From Chthoniobacteraceae bacterium (lineage in GTDB: Bacteria > Verrucomicrobiota > Verrucomicrobiia > Chthoniobacterales > Chthoniobacteraceae), in assembly GCA_028293625.1 (NCBI GenBank), contig JAQGOL010000030.1, forward strand, positions 478,566-542,565: a DNA stretch of 64,000 bases, written 5' to 3'. Position numbers and translations under genes: made by a program. This document shows positions 44,718 through 53,923 of this stretch, piece after piece (positions within the stretch are counted from its first letter, which is position 1; the number at the start of each line of letters is the position of its first letter). Under the pieces are notes generated by a model, which did no database searches, had not been told where the DNA came from, and was given only the letters and a program-made list of their open reading frames with translations.

Positions 44718-46471
44718 GCTTTCCCACCTTTCCGTTCGTTTTTAAGGGCCAGTGTCCCCTTCTCTTTTACCACGTCACGCTGGCGGTTGCGGCCCATCTC
44801 CGCCTCGGCCAGGGCAAGCGAGGCAGAGTGCTGTTTTTCCTGCGTGATGAGACGTTGGGTCGTCGCCTCTTCAACGCCAAACTCCGCGCGCAACGCCGCG
44901 ATTTGCGCTTCAATGATGATGCGCTTGCGCTCCAGGGAGAGTTGCTGGCGCTCCAACTCCTCATGACGGCTTACCTGCTGGGCCCGCTCCCGCGCCTCTT
45001 CCGCCATTCGCGCGGATCCCGTCAACATTCCGTTTGGACCAATATAGACATCTTTCAGTTGGACGCCGTTATCGCTCATGAAAAATTCGCGCACTTGATT
45101 GGAATGCGCCATTCCGCGCGATTTAAGGACGTGCAAGCCGCGGTTCCGTTCTCCGTTGAGTTCGATATCGCGCACTACCAGCCACGTATCAACCAGGCTT
45201 GAAATATCGGAATTGGAGCGATCGACGGCATTGCCGGCCCGGGTCAGATCTGTCAGCAGCGCGGTGATCCCCTTCATCTTCAAAAAATCCATCAGCCGCA
45301 TCAGCGCGGCTTTGACTTCAAGGGCATTGCCCGTTGTCTCAAGTCCCGAAATCGGATCAACGATGACGACATCGGGCGCGAATTCGGTGATCAGCTTGAT
45401 GGTTCGAGCAAGGTGCATTTCCAGGCCGTGATAAAAAGGACGAACCGTCTGGAAGTGCAGCGACCCCTTTTTGACCCACTGCTGCAAGTCGAGGCCAATG
45501 GAGCTCATATTGCGCATGAGCTGGCTGGGCGATTCTTCAAAGGAAAAGAAGAGGCTGCGCCCGCCCCGGCGGCAGGTGGCGTTGGCAAAGGTCGCCGCCA
45601 CGCTGGTCTTGCCCGTCCCGGCCATGCCGGAGAGAAGAATGCTGCTGCCGCGGTAATATCCCTGGCCGCCGAGCATCGTGTCGAGACGGTCGATGCCGCT
45701 GGGAATCCGCTCGTTGGAGGCTTGATGTTCAAGCTGCACGGACGTTACGGGCCAGACCGAAATGCCGTCGGCATCAATGAGGAAAGGATATTCGTTGGTG
45801 CCATGGGTCGTCCCACGGTATTTTACAATACGCATCCGTCGAGTGGTCACCTGATCAACTACCCGGTGATCCAATGTTATTACGCAGTCTGATACGTATT
45901 CCTCCAGCCCATACCGTGTGAGCATTCCGTCACCGCGTTCGCCGGTCATGATGACCGTGACATTTTTTTCCTTCAGCCACCTGAAAAGGCGGCGCAGCTC
46001 CGCGCGCACAACTGCCTGATTTGGCAGGCCGGCGAAGAGCCCTTCCACCGTATCGAGCACCACCCGCTTCGCATTGATGCTGTCGATTGCGTAGCCAAGC
46101 CGGATAAACAGCCCTTCGAGATTGTATTCGCCTGTCTCTTCGAACTCGCTTCTATCGATATGGACGTAATCAAGCCGCAGCAGCTTGCGGGCGATAAGCG
46201 CCTTTAAGTCAAATCCAAGGGCGACCACATTCTGAGTGATTTCCTCGGCCGTCTCCTCGAATGCCATGAAAACCCCTGCCTCGCCAAACGCCTGCGCGCC
46301 GTGGACGAGAAACTCCATTGCAAGCATCGTCTTGCCGCATCCGGTGCCGCCGCAGATAAGGGTCGGCCGTCCGGTTGGCAAACCTCCCCCGGTGATTTCA
46401 TCGAGCCCTCGAATACCGGTGGGCGATTTCTGGAGAGGTTTTAATTTGAGTTTCGAAATCGTCGTCGTCAT
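44714..46471 (-). CDS. kaiC: Circadian-clock-type ATPase/autokinase KaiC
   Basis: 585 residues with two RecA-like halves. The CI half has Walker A GGTGCGKT (41-48) and catalytic E72-E73 in AFEETAEE; the CII half has Walker A GMAGTGKT (282-289) and E312-E313 in SFEESPSQ. The CII phosphosite stretch reads SNSDISSLVDTW, so S424-S425 stand where cyanobacterial KaiC has a Ser-Thr pair. The C terminus is a long helical tail (about 489-565) rather than the KaiA-binding tail. No kaiA is present. I start at the ATG at 46469-46471; a GTG at 46534 is possible. It leads a tightly packed five-gene operon. Confidence 0.95.
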   Translation of the reverse strand: MTTTISKLKLKPLQKSPTGIRGLDEITGGGLPTGRPTLICGGTGCGKTMLAMEFLVHGAQAFGEAGVFMAFEETAEEITQNVVALGFDLKALIARKLLRLDYVHIDRSEFEETGEYNLEGLFIRLGYAIDSINAKRVVLDTVEGLFAGLPNQAVVRAELRRLFRWLKEKNVTVIMTGERGDGMLTRYGLEEYVSDCVITLDHRVVDQVTTRRMRIVKYRGTTHGTNEYPFLIDADGISVWPVTSVQLEHQASNERIPSGIDRLDTMLGGQGYYRGSSILLSGMAGTGKTSVAATFANATCRRGGRSLFFSFEESPSQLMRNMSSIGLDLQQWVKKGSLHFQTVRPFYHGLEMHLARTIKLITEFAPDVVIVDPISGLETTGNALEVKAALMRLMDFLKMKGITALLTDLTRAGNAVDRSNSDISSLVDTWLVVRDIELNGERNRGLHVLKSRGMAHSNQVREFFMSDNGVQLKDVYIGPNGMLTGSARMAEEARERAQQVSRHEELERQQLSLERKRIIIEAQIAALRAEFGVEEATTQRLITQEKQHSASLALAEAEMGRNRQRDVVKEKGTLALKNERKGGKA

Positions 46472-46681
46472 GAAATTAGAGAGATAAATGAGCAACTCCA
46501 CGGAAAAGGATTTGCCCGGATGCAAGAACCTCACTCCACCGCAGCGCTGTATAGGGATGCTAAAACGGAAAAGACAAGTACAGTAACCGAACTCAATCGC
46601 TGACTCCCGAAGGAGAGCTTGAAAGTGGTTCGCACTCCAGCACTTAAGCAGGAAGCGGGCTATCCTCTTTGCCGATCGCGT

Positions 46682-48358
46682 TTATTTGCGATGCAACCGA
46701 AGCGCCGATCCAGCCGGCGCCCCGCGGCCAAGCAGCTGCCTCAGCGCGCCACGCAACTCTTCGTAAACAAGCGGTTTCTTTAAAACACAGTTGACCGAAT
46801 CGGACTGCTGCTCCGGCCCGAAGGCAAATCCAGTGAGCAGGATCACAGCCTTGGCAGGATCGAGCCGGCGCACAGCGCTTGCCAGTTGCAGACCATCCAT
46901 TCCCGGCATGCCATGATCGGTGATCATCAGGTCGAACTCCTCGCTCATGACCCGCTGCATGGCGTCCGCGCCGTTTGCCGCGGTAACGACCCGATGCCCG
47001 TCGCTCTGAAGATAGCGCGTCACCACATCCCGGGTGTTCAATTCGTCATCGACGACGAGCACGCGCAACGAACGATCAAGTGTCAGCCGCACTTCCTCTT
47101 CCTCCTCCTGCTGGGCGGGCGCTGAATGCTGACAGGGAAACGTAAGACAAAAAGTCGTTCCTTCGCCCGGAGCGCTCCTGATATCAAGCGTCGCATCATG
47201 ACGACGGATGATGCCAAATACCATTGCAAGGCCCAGTCCGGTCCCCTCCTCCCCCTTGGTGGAAAAAAACGGCTCCAGGCAGCGCTGGCGGACCTCCTCG
47301 CTCATCCCCGTGCCGGTGTCGGCGACCTCGATATGCACGGCCTCGCCGCGCGGCTCGGAGCGAAGCGTGATCGTCCCTCCCGCCGGCATTGCGTCAACTG
47401 AATTAAAAATCAAGTTAACGAGAATTTCTCGAATCTCTGCTCCATTACCAAACACCAGCGGAACTTTCTGCAGCTCCAGCTCCAGACAAATCGCCCGCCC
47501 GGTTTCGAGCGCTTGCCCGTGCCACTTCGGCTTCGTCAATGGCACAACTTCCTCAATCAGATCGTTGACATTGACCGCAGCAAAAACGTCGTTTTGTTCG
47601 CGCGGACGATAGAAATCGCGCAGCCTTGACACGACCTGGGAAGCATCGCGACCCGCGGTGTTCATCGTCTTGAGGTAATGGCGGAGCAGTTCGCGGTCGT
47701 CGGCCAGCGAGGCGTCCTGAAGAAGCAGATCGCTGTAGCCGATGATCGCCATGAGCGCGTTGTTAAAATCGTGGCACACACCCCCGGCCATTTCGCCAAA
47801 AGCGCGGAATCGTTCGCGTTGAACCACTTCCCGCTCACTATTTCGCAATTCCACCAAGGCGTGCTCCAGCTTGATGGTCCGTTCGGCCACCTTCTTTTCC
47901 AGCACGCTGTTCTGGCTTTGGATTTCAAGAAACTGGAACCGTGTCAAAAGCAGGCTGCGCACACGCATCTGCATTTCAGAAGGGTCAAACGGTTTGAAAA
48001 GGATGTCGGTTGCGCCGGCCAGCAGAGCCTTGCGCTTGATTCGCGGATCGGAGCTGCCGGTCAGTACGAGGATAGGGAGGCAGGTCTCGCGCGGCAGGTA
48101 ATTTCGCAGCTGTTCAACAAGTTGAATGCCATCGAGTTCAGGCATCTCAATGTCGGTGATGATCAGGTCCGGCTGGAAAGCATCGAATTCCTCCAGGATC
48201 CGTGAGGAATCGGCGAGCTGGCGTAATTGTTTAAAACGCAATCTGGCAAGCACGCTTTCAAGCAGGCAGAGCGCACTTACCTCATCGTCGACCATCAGAA
48301 TGCGCCCCTCGCGCAGCAGCTCCTCGTTTATCAAGACTAGCTTGGCAATTGCCGGCAA
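46682..48358 (-). CDS. Hybrid histidine kinase: receiver-kinase-receiver
   Basis: 558 residues. Receiver with D69 (IITDIEMPELDG), coiled linker (NSVLEKKVAERTIKLEHALVEL), kinase core with H196 in GGVCHDFNNALM, HATPase boxes NLIFNSVDAM and GTGLGLAM, then a C-terminal receiver with D481 (ITDHGMPGMDG). No sensory PAS or membrane segment, so input probably arrives by phosphorylation of the first receiver. Its start overlaps the upstream single receiver by 22 bases, so the two are coupled. Confidence 0.92.
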   Translation of the reverse strand: MPAIAKLVLINEELLREGRILMVDDEVSALCLLESVLARLRFKQLRQLADSSRILEEFDAFQPDLIITDIEMPELDGIQLVEQLRNYLPRETCLPILVLTGSSDPRIKRKALLAGATDILFKPFDPSEMQMRVRSLLLTRFQFLEIQSQNSVLEKKVAERTIKLEHALVELRNSEREVVQRERFRAFGEMAGGVCHDFNNALMAIIGYSDLLLQDASLADDRELLRHYLKTMNTAGRDASQVVSRLRDFYRPREQNDVFAAVNVNDLIEEVVPLTKPKWHGQALETGRAICLELELQKVPLVFGNGAEIREILVNLIFNSVDAMPAGGTITLRSEPRGEAVHIEVADTGTGMSEEVRQRCLEPFFSTKGEEGTGLGLAMVFGIIRRHDATLDIRSAPGEGTTFCLTFPCQHSAPAQQEEEEEVRLTLDRSLRVLVVDDELNTRDVVTRYLQSDGHRVVTAANGADAMQRVMSEEFDLMITDHGMPGMDGLQLASAVRRLDPAKAVILLTGFAFGPEQQSDSVNCVLKKPLVYEELRGALRQLLGRGAPAGSALRLHRK

Positions 48359-48711
48359 AGGGTGCGCACGGTCTCCAGGAGGTGGGCCGGTTCGACCGGC
48401 TTGGAGAGGTAATGGGAACCGTTGCGGATCCCTTCCTCGGATTTGGTAATCAACGAGCTTACAAAAACGATCGGCGTCTCAGCAATGGAAGCGTCTTTGC
48501 GAATTTCGGCGGCCACCATCCCACCATCCTTGCCTGGCATATCGACATCCAGGAGAATCACATCGGGCCGAAACTCGCGGGCGGTAGCCAGCGCCGCAAA
48601 CGATCGATTTTCCTCACAGACGTCATATCCCCCGAGCCGGTTTAAGACAAAAGCGAGGAGCGCGGACAGTTTCGGATCATCGTCAATGACGAGGATTTTG
48701 GATTTGCTCAT
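48337..48711 (-). CDS. Stand-alone receiver protein
   Basis: 124 residues, one receiver domain: ILVIDDDPKL acidic pocket, phospho-acceptor D55 in ILLDVDMPGKDGG and K of YLSKPVEP. CheY- or Spo0F-like, it can pass phosphate between kinases but has no output of its own. It lies 63 bases after the 1619-residue kinase gene and overlaps the next kinase gene, so it may bridge the two. Confidence 0.92.
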   Translation of the reverse strand: MSKSKILVIDDDPKLSALLAFVLNRLGGYDVCEENRSFAALATAREFRPDVILLDVDMPGKDGGMVAAEIRKDASIAETPIVFVSSLITKSEEGIRNGSHYLSKPVEPAHLLETVRTLCRQLPS

Positions 48712-48774
48712 CCTCCGCTCTAAGCACCCGCCGTTCCGCGCCGCTAAAGGAATGTCTGTATTCCGCGAACGCCT

Positions 48775-51700
48775 TTAGAGCGCAGTCTCTTCATTGAGAA
48801 GCAGGCGCAGTTTCTGCAACAGGCTTGCCGCGGTATATGGCTTTGCCAAAAAATCTTTGACGCCAAGATCGGCCGCTTTGGTGACATGCAGATGGGTGGC
48901 GAGGCCGCTCGCGGCGATGATCGGGAGGGCCGGATTCATCTTCTTGAAGATCTGGATTGCAGCCGGCCCATCCATCACCGGCATCATCATATCGGTGAGC
49001 ACCGCGGCAATCTCGGCGCGGTGGCGGGCATAAAGCGCCACGGCCTCCGCCCCATCGCTGGCGAGAAGCACGCGGTAACCGAATGCCTCCAGGGTTTGCC
49101 GGGTGATCTGCCGGACCGAAGATTCGTCGTCGACCACAAGGATCAATTCCCCATGGCCGCGCGGCAGCTCCTCCTCCTCCTTTGCGGCTGTATCGGCAAG
49201 GGAAGAAGCTTCCGTGTGAGCCGGGAAATAAACCTCAAACTTTGTTCCGTTGCCCACCTCGCTATAGACGCGCATGAATCCCCCGTGGCTCCTGACGATG
49301 GCGAGGGAGGTTGAAAGACCAAGCCCCGTTCCCTTGCCAATTTCTTTTGTGGTAAAGAAAGGATCAAAAATCTTTTCAATGACCTCCGGTGGCATTCCCT
49401 CGCCACTGTCCTCAACGTGGAAGCAGAGGTACGGACCGGAATGCGCTTCAAGGTGAAGCGCGGCGTAATGGGCATCGATATTGATATTTGCCGCGGAGAG
49501 AATCAGCTTCCCGCCATTGGGCATGGCATCACGCGCATTCACACAAAGATTGACCAGCACCTGATGGATCTGCGTCGGATCACCGGAAATCGTCCAAAGA
49601 TTGGACGGAATGATTGTTTGAAGCTGAATGTGCTTGAGGAAAGTGTCCCTCGCGATTTTTTCAATATCTCGAAGAAGGTGTCTTGCCTGCACTTCAATCC
49701 GCTGTCCCTCGACACCACGCGCGAAGGTGAGCACCTGCCTGACCATTTCCGCTCCACGCTGCGCGCTCGACGCAATGATGGAGATCAACTCCTGGCTTTT
49801 AGGATCCGGGAAACGCATCCCAAGCAGATCAACAGCCATCATGATCGGCCCCAGCGCATTATTGAGGTCGTGGGCAATGCCCCCCGCCAGGGTGCCAATG
49901 CTTTCCATGCGTTGGGCACGCAGGAATTGCTGCTCGATTGACTTGCGTTCAGTGATGTCGGTATCGATGTGAAGATAACTCTTGGGACGCTGATGCTCGT
50001 TCCGAAGCATCGTCCAGCGGGAGTTGAGAATTACCTTTGCCCCGGCCTTTGTGACCTTTTGAAGTTCCCCGCTCCATTCCCCGTGCTCAAGAATGCTTTT
50101 TCGCGCTTCCTTGAGTTTCTCACTGCCCGGGTTAAGCAGCTCATCAAATCGGCGCCCCGCCGCTTCGCCCGCCGTCCAGCCATAGAGCCGTTCAGCCCCT
50201 TTGCTCCAAAAAATGATGCGATCTTCAAGGTCGCGCACGAGAATGGCATCGCGAGCCTGGTCGATCAGCGCGGCCTGCTCGGCGATCCGCTGCTCGGCCT
50301 CCATGCGTTCACTTAAGTCGGTCATCCCGCCAATCATGCGCAGCGGCTGGCCGATCGCATCACGAATGACGTAGCCGCGATTAAGCACATAGGCGTAACT
50401 GCCGTCCTTGCGCAGGAAGCGGTATTCATCCGCAAAGTCGGCCAGCCCTTGATTGACAGTGTCCCGGAGCTGCTCGCGCACCCGGGCCTGATCATCAGGA
50501 TGAATGCGCCTGGTCCACCATTCAAAGTCGGGGCCGACCTCCTCGCGCTGAAAGCCAAAAAGGACTTCCAGCCCTTCGCTCCACCAAACGGTGTTGGAAA
50601 CCATATTCCAATCCCAAATGGCATCGTTTGTCGCCTTGGCAACCAAGCGGAAACGCTCTTCGCTTAACTGCAACGCCTGACGAGTCCGGCGTTGATCGGT
50701 TACATCATGGAAGTAGACGGAAAGTCCCCGAAGCGACGGATATGCGCGCACTTCGAACCAACAATCCAATGGCTGGTAAAACGTCTCAAATCGCACCACC
50801 ACGTTTTCCTGCATTGCCCGTTCGTAGTTTTGCTCGATAATGGTCCCCCGCGCGTCGGGAAACATCTCCCAGAGCTGGTTCCCAATCAGATGCGCACGCG
50901 ATCGCCGCAACAGGTGCTCGGCCTCGGCATTGACATATGTCAAACGCCATTCGCGATCGATGACAAAAAAGCCGTCCGTAAGACTCTCAATCGTATCGCT
51001 CAACTGTTCGGCAAGCGCGCGGGTCTCTTCCTGCGCCTGGCGCGCTTCCGTATTGTCGCGCGCGACACAGAACATGCTCCGGTCAGCTTCCGACCACCAT
51101 GCCGACCACATCGTATAAGCGACAGAACCGTCCTTGCGCACGCAGCGGTTTTCGAAGCTGTTGGTCGGGTTGCCGGCCATGATTTCCTCGGCAACCTCAC
51201 GGGTGAGCGCTTGATCTTCGGCGAGGACTTTGTCGAGAAAGGAGCTGCCTGCCAGCTCCTCAGGTTGATAGCCCCAGATCCGCTCGCAGGCGGCGCTTAC
51301 CTGTATGAAGCGGCCTTCAGCGTTAAACGCGCAGATGACATCCCTTGAGGAATCAAGGACCTTGGCCAGCTTCCTGGAGATCTCCCGAAACCGTTGCTCG
51401 CTTTCGCTCAAGGCGCTTTCGGCCTGTTTGCGTGCACTGATGTCAGCGGAAATGCCAATGATGCCAATCAGTTGGCCATGCTCATCAAACAATGGCGAAT
51501 CGGTTACCAATGCAGGAAACACCTGGCCATTTGAGCGCTGGACCAGGAACTCGCCACTCCACGTTCTGCCTTGCTGTAAGTCGGCCAAAATGGCGACCGC
51601 CTGACCGCGCGTAATTTGAGGGACCGTGACGTCGAGAATGTTGCGATCGAGCATGGCTCCGGGTGCCCACCCATAAAGTTCGCCGGCAAAACGATTTGCG

Positions 51701-53634
51701 TAAATCACACTTCCACTCATGTCGGTTGAAATCACCGCCTGGCCGATGTGATCAAGAATCTGAGTCTGGATGCGGATCGATTCGTGCGCCCGCCGCCGCT
51801 CGGTGATGTTCTGAATCTGCGAAATAAATTGAAGCGGCTCACCGCTCTCATCCCGTACCAGAGAGACGCTCAAAAGCGCCCAAACCAAATGCCCTTGTTC
51901 ATGAAAATAACGCTTCTCCATCTGGAAGGAATCAATCGCGCCGGCCAGCAACTGGTGCACATTCTTCAGATCGGCCTCCAAATCCTCAGGATGCGTGATG
52001 TGCTGGAAAGTGCGCTTGAGTAATTCCCCCTCGGAAAACCCAAGCATATGGCAAAGCGCGAGGTTGGCTTTCAAAAACCGTCCATCCGGAGCAACCAACG
52101 CCATGCCGATGGCGGCGTACTCAAAGGCGCTGGAAAATTGCTGCTGGCTTGCAAGCATCGCGTTTTCCGCCTGTTGACGCCGCTCTTCCTTTCGCTGCGC
52201 ATCCAATGCAAAGGAAAGCGCGCCGGCCACGGAGGCCATCAGCCGCACTTCATCCTCCTGAAAATAATCGGCCTCGTGCGCAAAGAGAACCAGCGCTCCA
52301 ATGGTGGCATCGTCGCGTTTAAGCGGGAATGAAGCGGTGGCGGAAAAACCGTTCGCGAGGGCGATCCTGCGCCACGGTTCCATGCGCGCGTCGCCCGCGA
52401 TGTCGTTGCAGAAATCAGAGAGGCCGGTGCGAAGCGCCGTCCCAACCGTTCCGGGGCTTAAAGGGCCTTCGTCGCTCATCAGCTCGCGCACGCATTCCAT
52501 CCCTTCGCCGCAGGAGGCCGCCAGCTGCACGCGACCCGACTCCACCTCGGCGATGCCTGCCATGCGCAGCAATCCATCATCCACCACGATGCGGCAGGCC
52601 CTTTGATAGAGCTCCAGCCGGTCCGGCGTCCTCATAATCGTCTCGCCGATTTTACTCAGCACGATGTGCAGCCGGTTTAACCGATGCAGACGAAACTCCG
52701 CGAGCTTGCGCCGAGTGATGTCTTCAATGACAGACAGAAAATATTTCGGTTCCCCCGTTGCCGCGCGCTCCAGGGTGGTGACCAGATTGGTCCAGACCAC
52801 CGCGCGGTTCTTGCGCCAGTAGCGTTTCTCCGTCGTGTAGGACGAAAGGTTCCCGGCCAGCATCGCAAGACGCGCTTCCTGGCCGGCCGCCTGATCCTCC
52901 TGCACGGTCAATTGCACCGCCTCCATCCCTATCAGCTCCTGGCGCTCATAGCCGAAAATATCGCAAAGCTTGTTATTGACACGCACAAACATGCCTTCGG
53001 TTGAAACATGCGCGATGCCGACCGCCGCCTGTTCGAAAGAGCCCCGAAAGCGTTCCTCGCTCTCCTTCAATGCCGCTTCAACCAGTTTGCGCTTGGTAAT
53101 GTCGATGTGCATGACCACGGCGCCACCCCGGCTCTCCCCTGCCATGGGACTCACCACGAGCCGAAACCAGCGCGGCTCACTCGATGAATGACACGGATAT
53201 TCAAACGAAAATTCCCCGGCGGCGCCACTCAGGACATCCCGAATGCCGCGGCCCGCATGGCGGGCTTCCTCCGAGCAGCTTCCCTGCGCGCTCTCGCAAA
53301 CTTCCCCGTACTCTTTCCCGAGGCACGCCGCGCAGCTTTCAAGCCCATTCTCTTCGGCAAAACGCCGCCAGCCCTCATTGATAAATACAATCACGCCATT
53401 TCTATCCAAAAGCGCAACATGCAATGGCAACGCGTTAAGTGTGGAGACCTGGCTCTCAAACTCGCGCCGCGTCACCTCCGGCATCCCCTCGGGTAAGGAA
53501 TTCCTAATCCCCTCGCCTCCTGTCAATTCCAACAGTCGTTGCTGCACTTCGTGAAGTTTTCCGACCAGCGCTGCAATCGCAGCCTCGGAAGATTCCCCGC
53601 CCGCCGAGGGTATCGTATTTTTTAGGCTGCACAC
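48775..53634 (-). CDS. Giant multi-PAS/GAF hybrid histidine kinase
   Basis: 1619 residues, no membrane segment. Order, with approximate bounds: PAS 65-180; PAS 190-310; GAF 325-480; PAS 495-620; PAS 630-750; PAS 760-880; PAS 895-1010; PAS 1020-1140; PAS 1150-1240; kinase core with H1255 in GGIAHDLNNALG and HATPase to about 1475; receiver with D1548 in LTDMMMPVMDG. Five or more of the PAS domains keep the PAC ending (ITRRKLAE, ITERRRAH, ISARKQAE, LSERMEAE, ITERKSIE). The open frame begins with a GTG at 53634 without a clear ribosome site, so the start is uncertain. It heads a minus-strand run that leads into the kai genes. Confidence 0.9.
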   Translation of the reverse strand: MCSLKNTIPSAGGESSEAAIAALVGKLHEVQQRLLELTGGEGIRNSLPEGMPEVTRREFESQVSTLNALPLHVALLDRNGVIVFINEGWRRFAEENGLESCAACLGKEYGEVCESAQGSCSEEARHAGRGIRDVLSGAAGEFSFEYPCHSSSEPRWFRLVVSPMAGESRGGAVVMHIDITKRKLVEAALKESEERFRGSFEQAAVGIAHVSTEGMFVRVNNKLCDIFGYERQELIGMEAVQLTVQEDQAAGQEARLAMLAGNLSSYTTEKRYWRKNRAVVWTNLVTTLERAATGEPKYFLSVIEDITRRKLAEFRLHRLNRLHIVLSKIGETIMRTPDRLELYQRACRIVVDDGLLRMAGIAEVESGRVQLAASCGEGMECVRELMSDEGPLSPGTVGTALRTGLSDFCNDIAGDARMEPWRRIALANGFSATASFPLKRDDATIGALVLFAHEADYFQEDEVRLMASVAGALSFALDAQRKEERRQQAENAMLASQQQFSSAFEYAAIGMALVAPDGRFLKANLALCHMLGFSEGELLKRTFQHITHPEDLEADLKNVHQLLAGAIDSFQMEKRYFHEQGHLVWALLSVSLVRDESGEPLQFISQIQNITERRRAHESIRIQTQILDHIGQAVISTDMSGSVIYANRFAGELYGWAPGAMLDRNILDVTVPQITRGQAVAILADLQQGRTWSGEFLVQRSNGQVFPALVTDSPLFDEHGQLIGIIGISADISARKQAESALSESEQRFREISRKLAKVLDSSRDVICAFNAEGRFIQVSAACERIWGYQPEELAGSSFLDKVLAEDQALTREVAEEIMAGNPTNSFENRCVRKDGSVAYTMWSAWWSEADRSMFCVARDNTEARQAQEETRALAEQLSDTIESLTDGFFVIDREWRLTYVNAEAEHLLRRSRAHLIGNQLWEMFPDARGTIIEQNYERAMQENVVVRFETFYQPLDCWFEVRAYPSLRGLSVYFHDVTDQRRTRQALQLSEERFRLVAKATNDAIWDWNMVSNTVWWSEGLEVLFGFQREEVGPDFEWWTRRIHPDDQARVREQLRDTVNQGLADFADEYRFLRKDGSYAYVLNRGYVIRDAIGQPLRMIGGMTDLSERMEAEQRIAEQAALIDQARDAILVRDLEDRIIFWSKGAERLYGWTAGEAAGRRFDELLNPGSEKLKEARKSILEHGEWSGELQKVTKAGAKVILNSRWTMLRNEHQRPKSYLHIDTDITERKSIEQQFLRAQRMESIGTLAGGIAHDLNNALGPIMMAVDLLGMRFPDPKSQELISIIASSAQRGAEMVRQVLTFARGVEGQRIEVQARHLLRDIEKIARDTFLKHIQLQTIIPSNLWTISGDPTQIHQVLVNLCVNARDAMPNGGKLILSAANINIDAHYAALHLEAHSGPYLCFHVEDSGEGMPPEVIEKIFDPFFTTKEIGKGTGLGLSTSLAIVRSHGGFMRVYSEVGNGTKFEVYFPAHTEASSLADTAAKEEEELPRGHGELILVVDDESSVRQITRQTLEAFGYRVLLASDGAEAVALYARHRAEIAAVLTDMMMPVMDGPAAIQIFKKMNPALPIIAASGLATHLHVTKAADLGVKDFLAKPYTAASLLQKLRLLLNEETAL

Positions 53635-53923
53635 AGTGACTTGAAGGAATCCATCAGAAGAGATGAGGCAAGGATTTTACGCGCCATCGCGTTCGAAAAA
53701 TGTTAAACAGTGCGGGACGCCCGCCGGGTTCTGCCCAGGCAGGCTCCGAGACGACGGCAGACCGGAACCGAACGATCGCTTTGGCAGGGAGGCTGACTCA
53801 AATCCCCGCTTAAGAATCGCCCCGCCACAGACTAACAAAAAGGTTTTTAATACCGTGGCGCACTGACTGCTAGATCTAATCGTCAGGATTTCTGGAACCG
53901 CCACTCAAAAAGCCTGAAATTCC

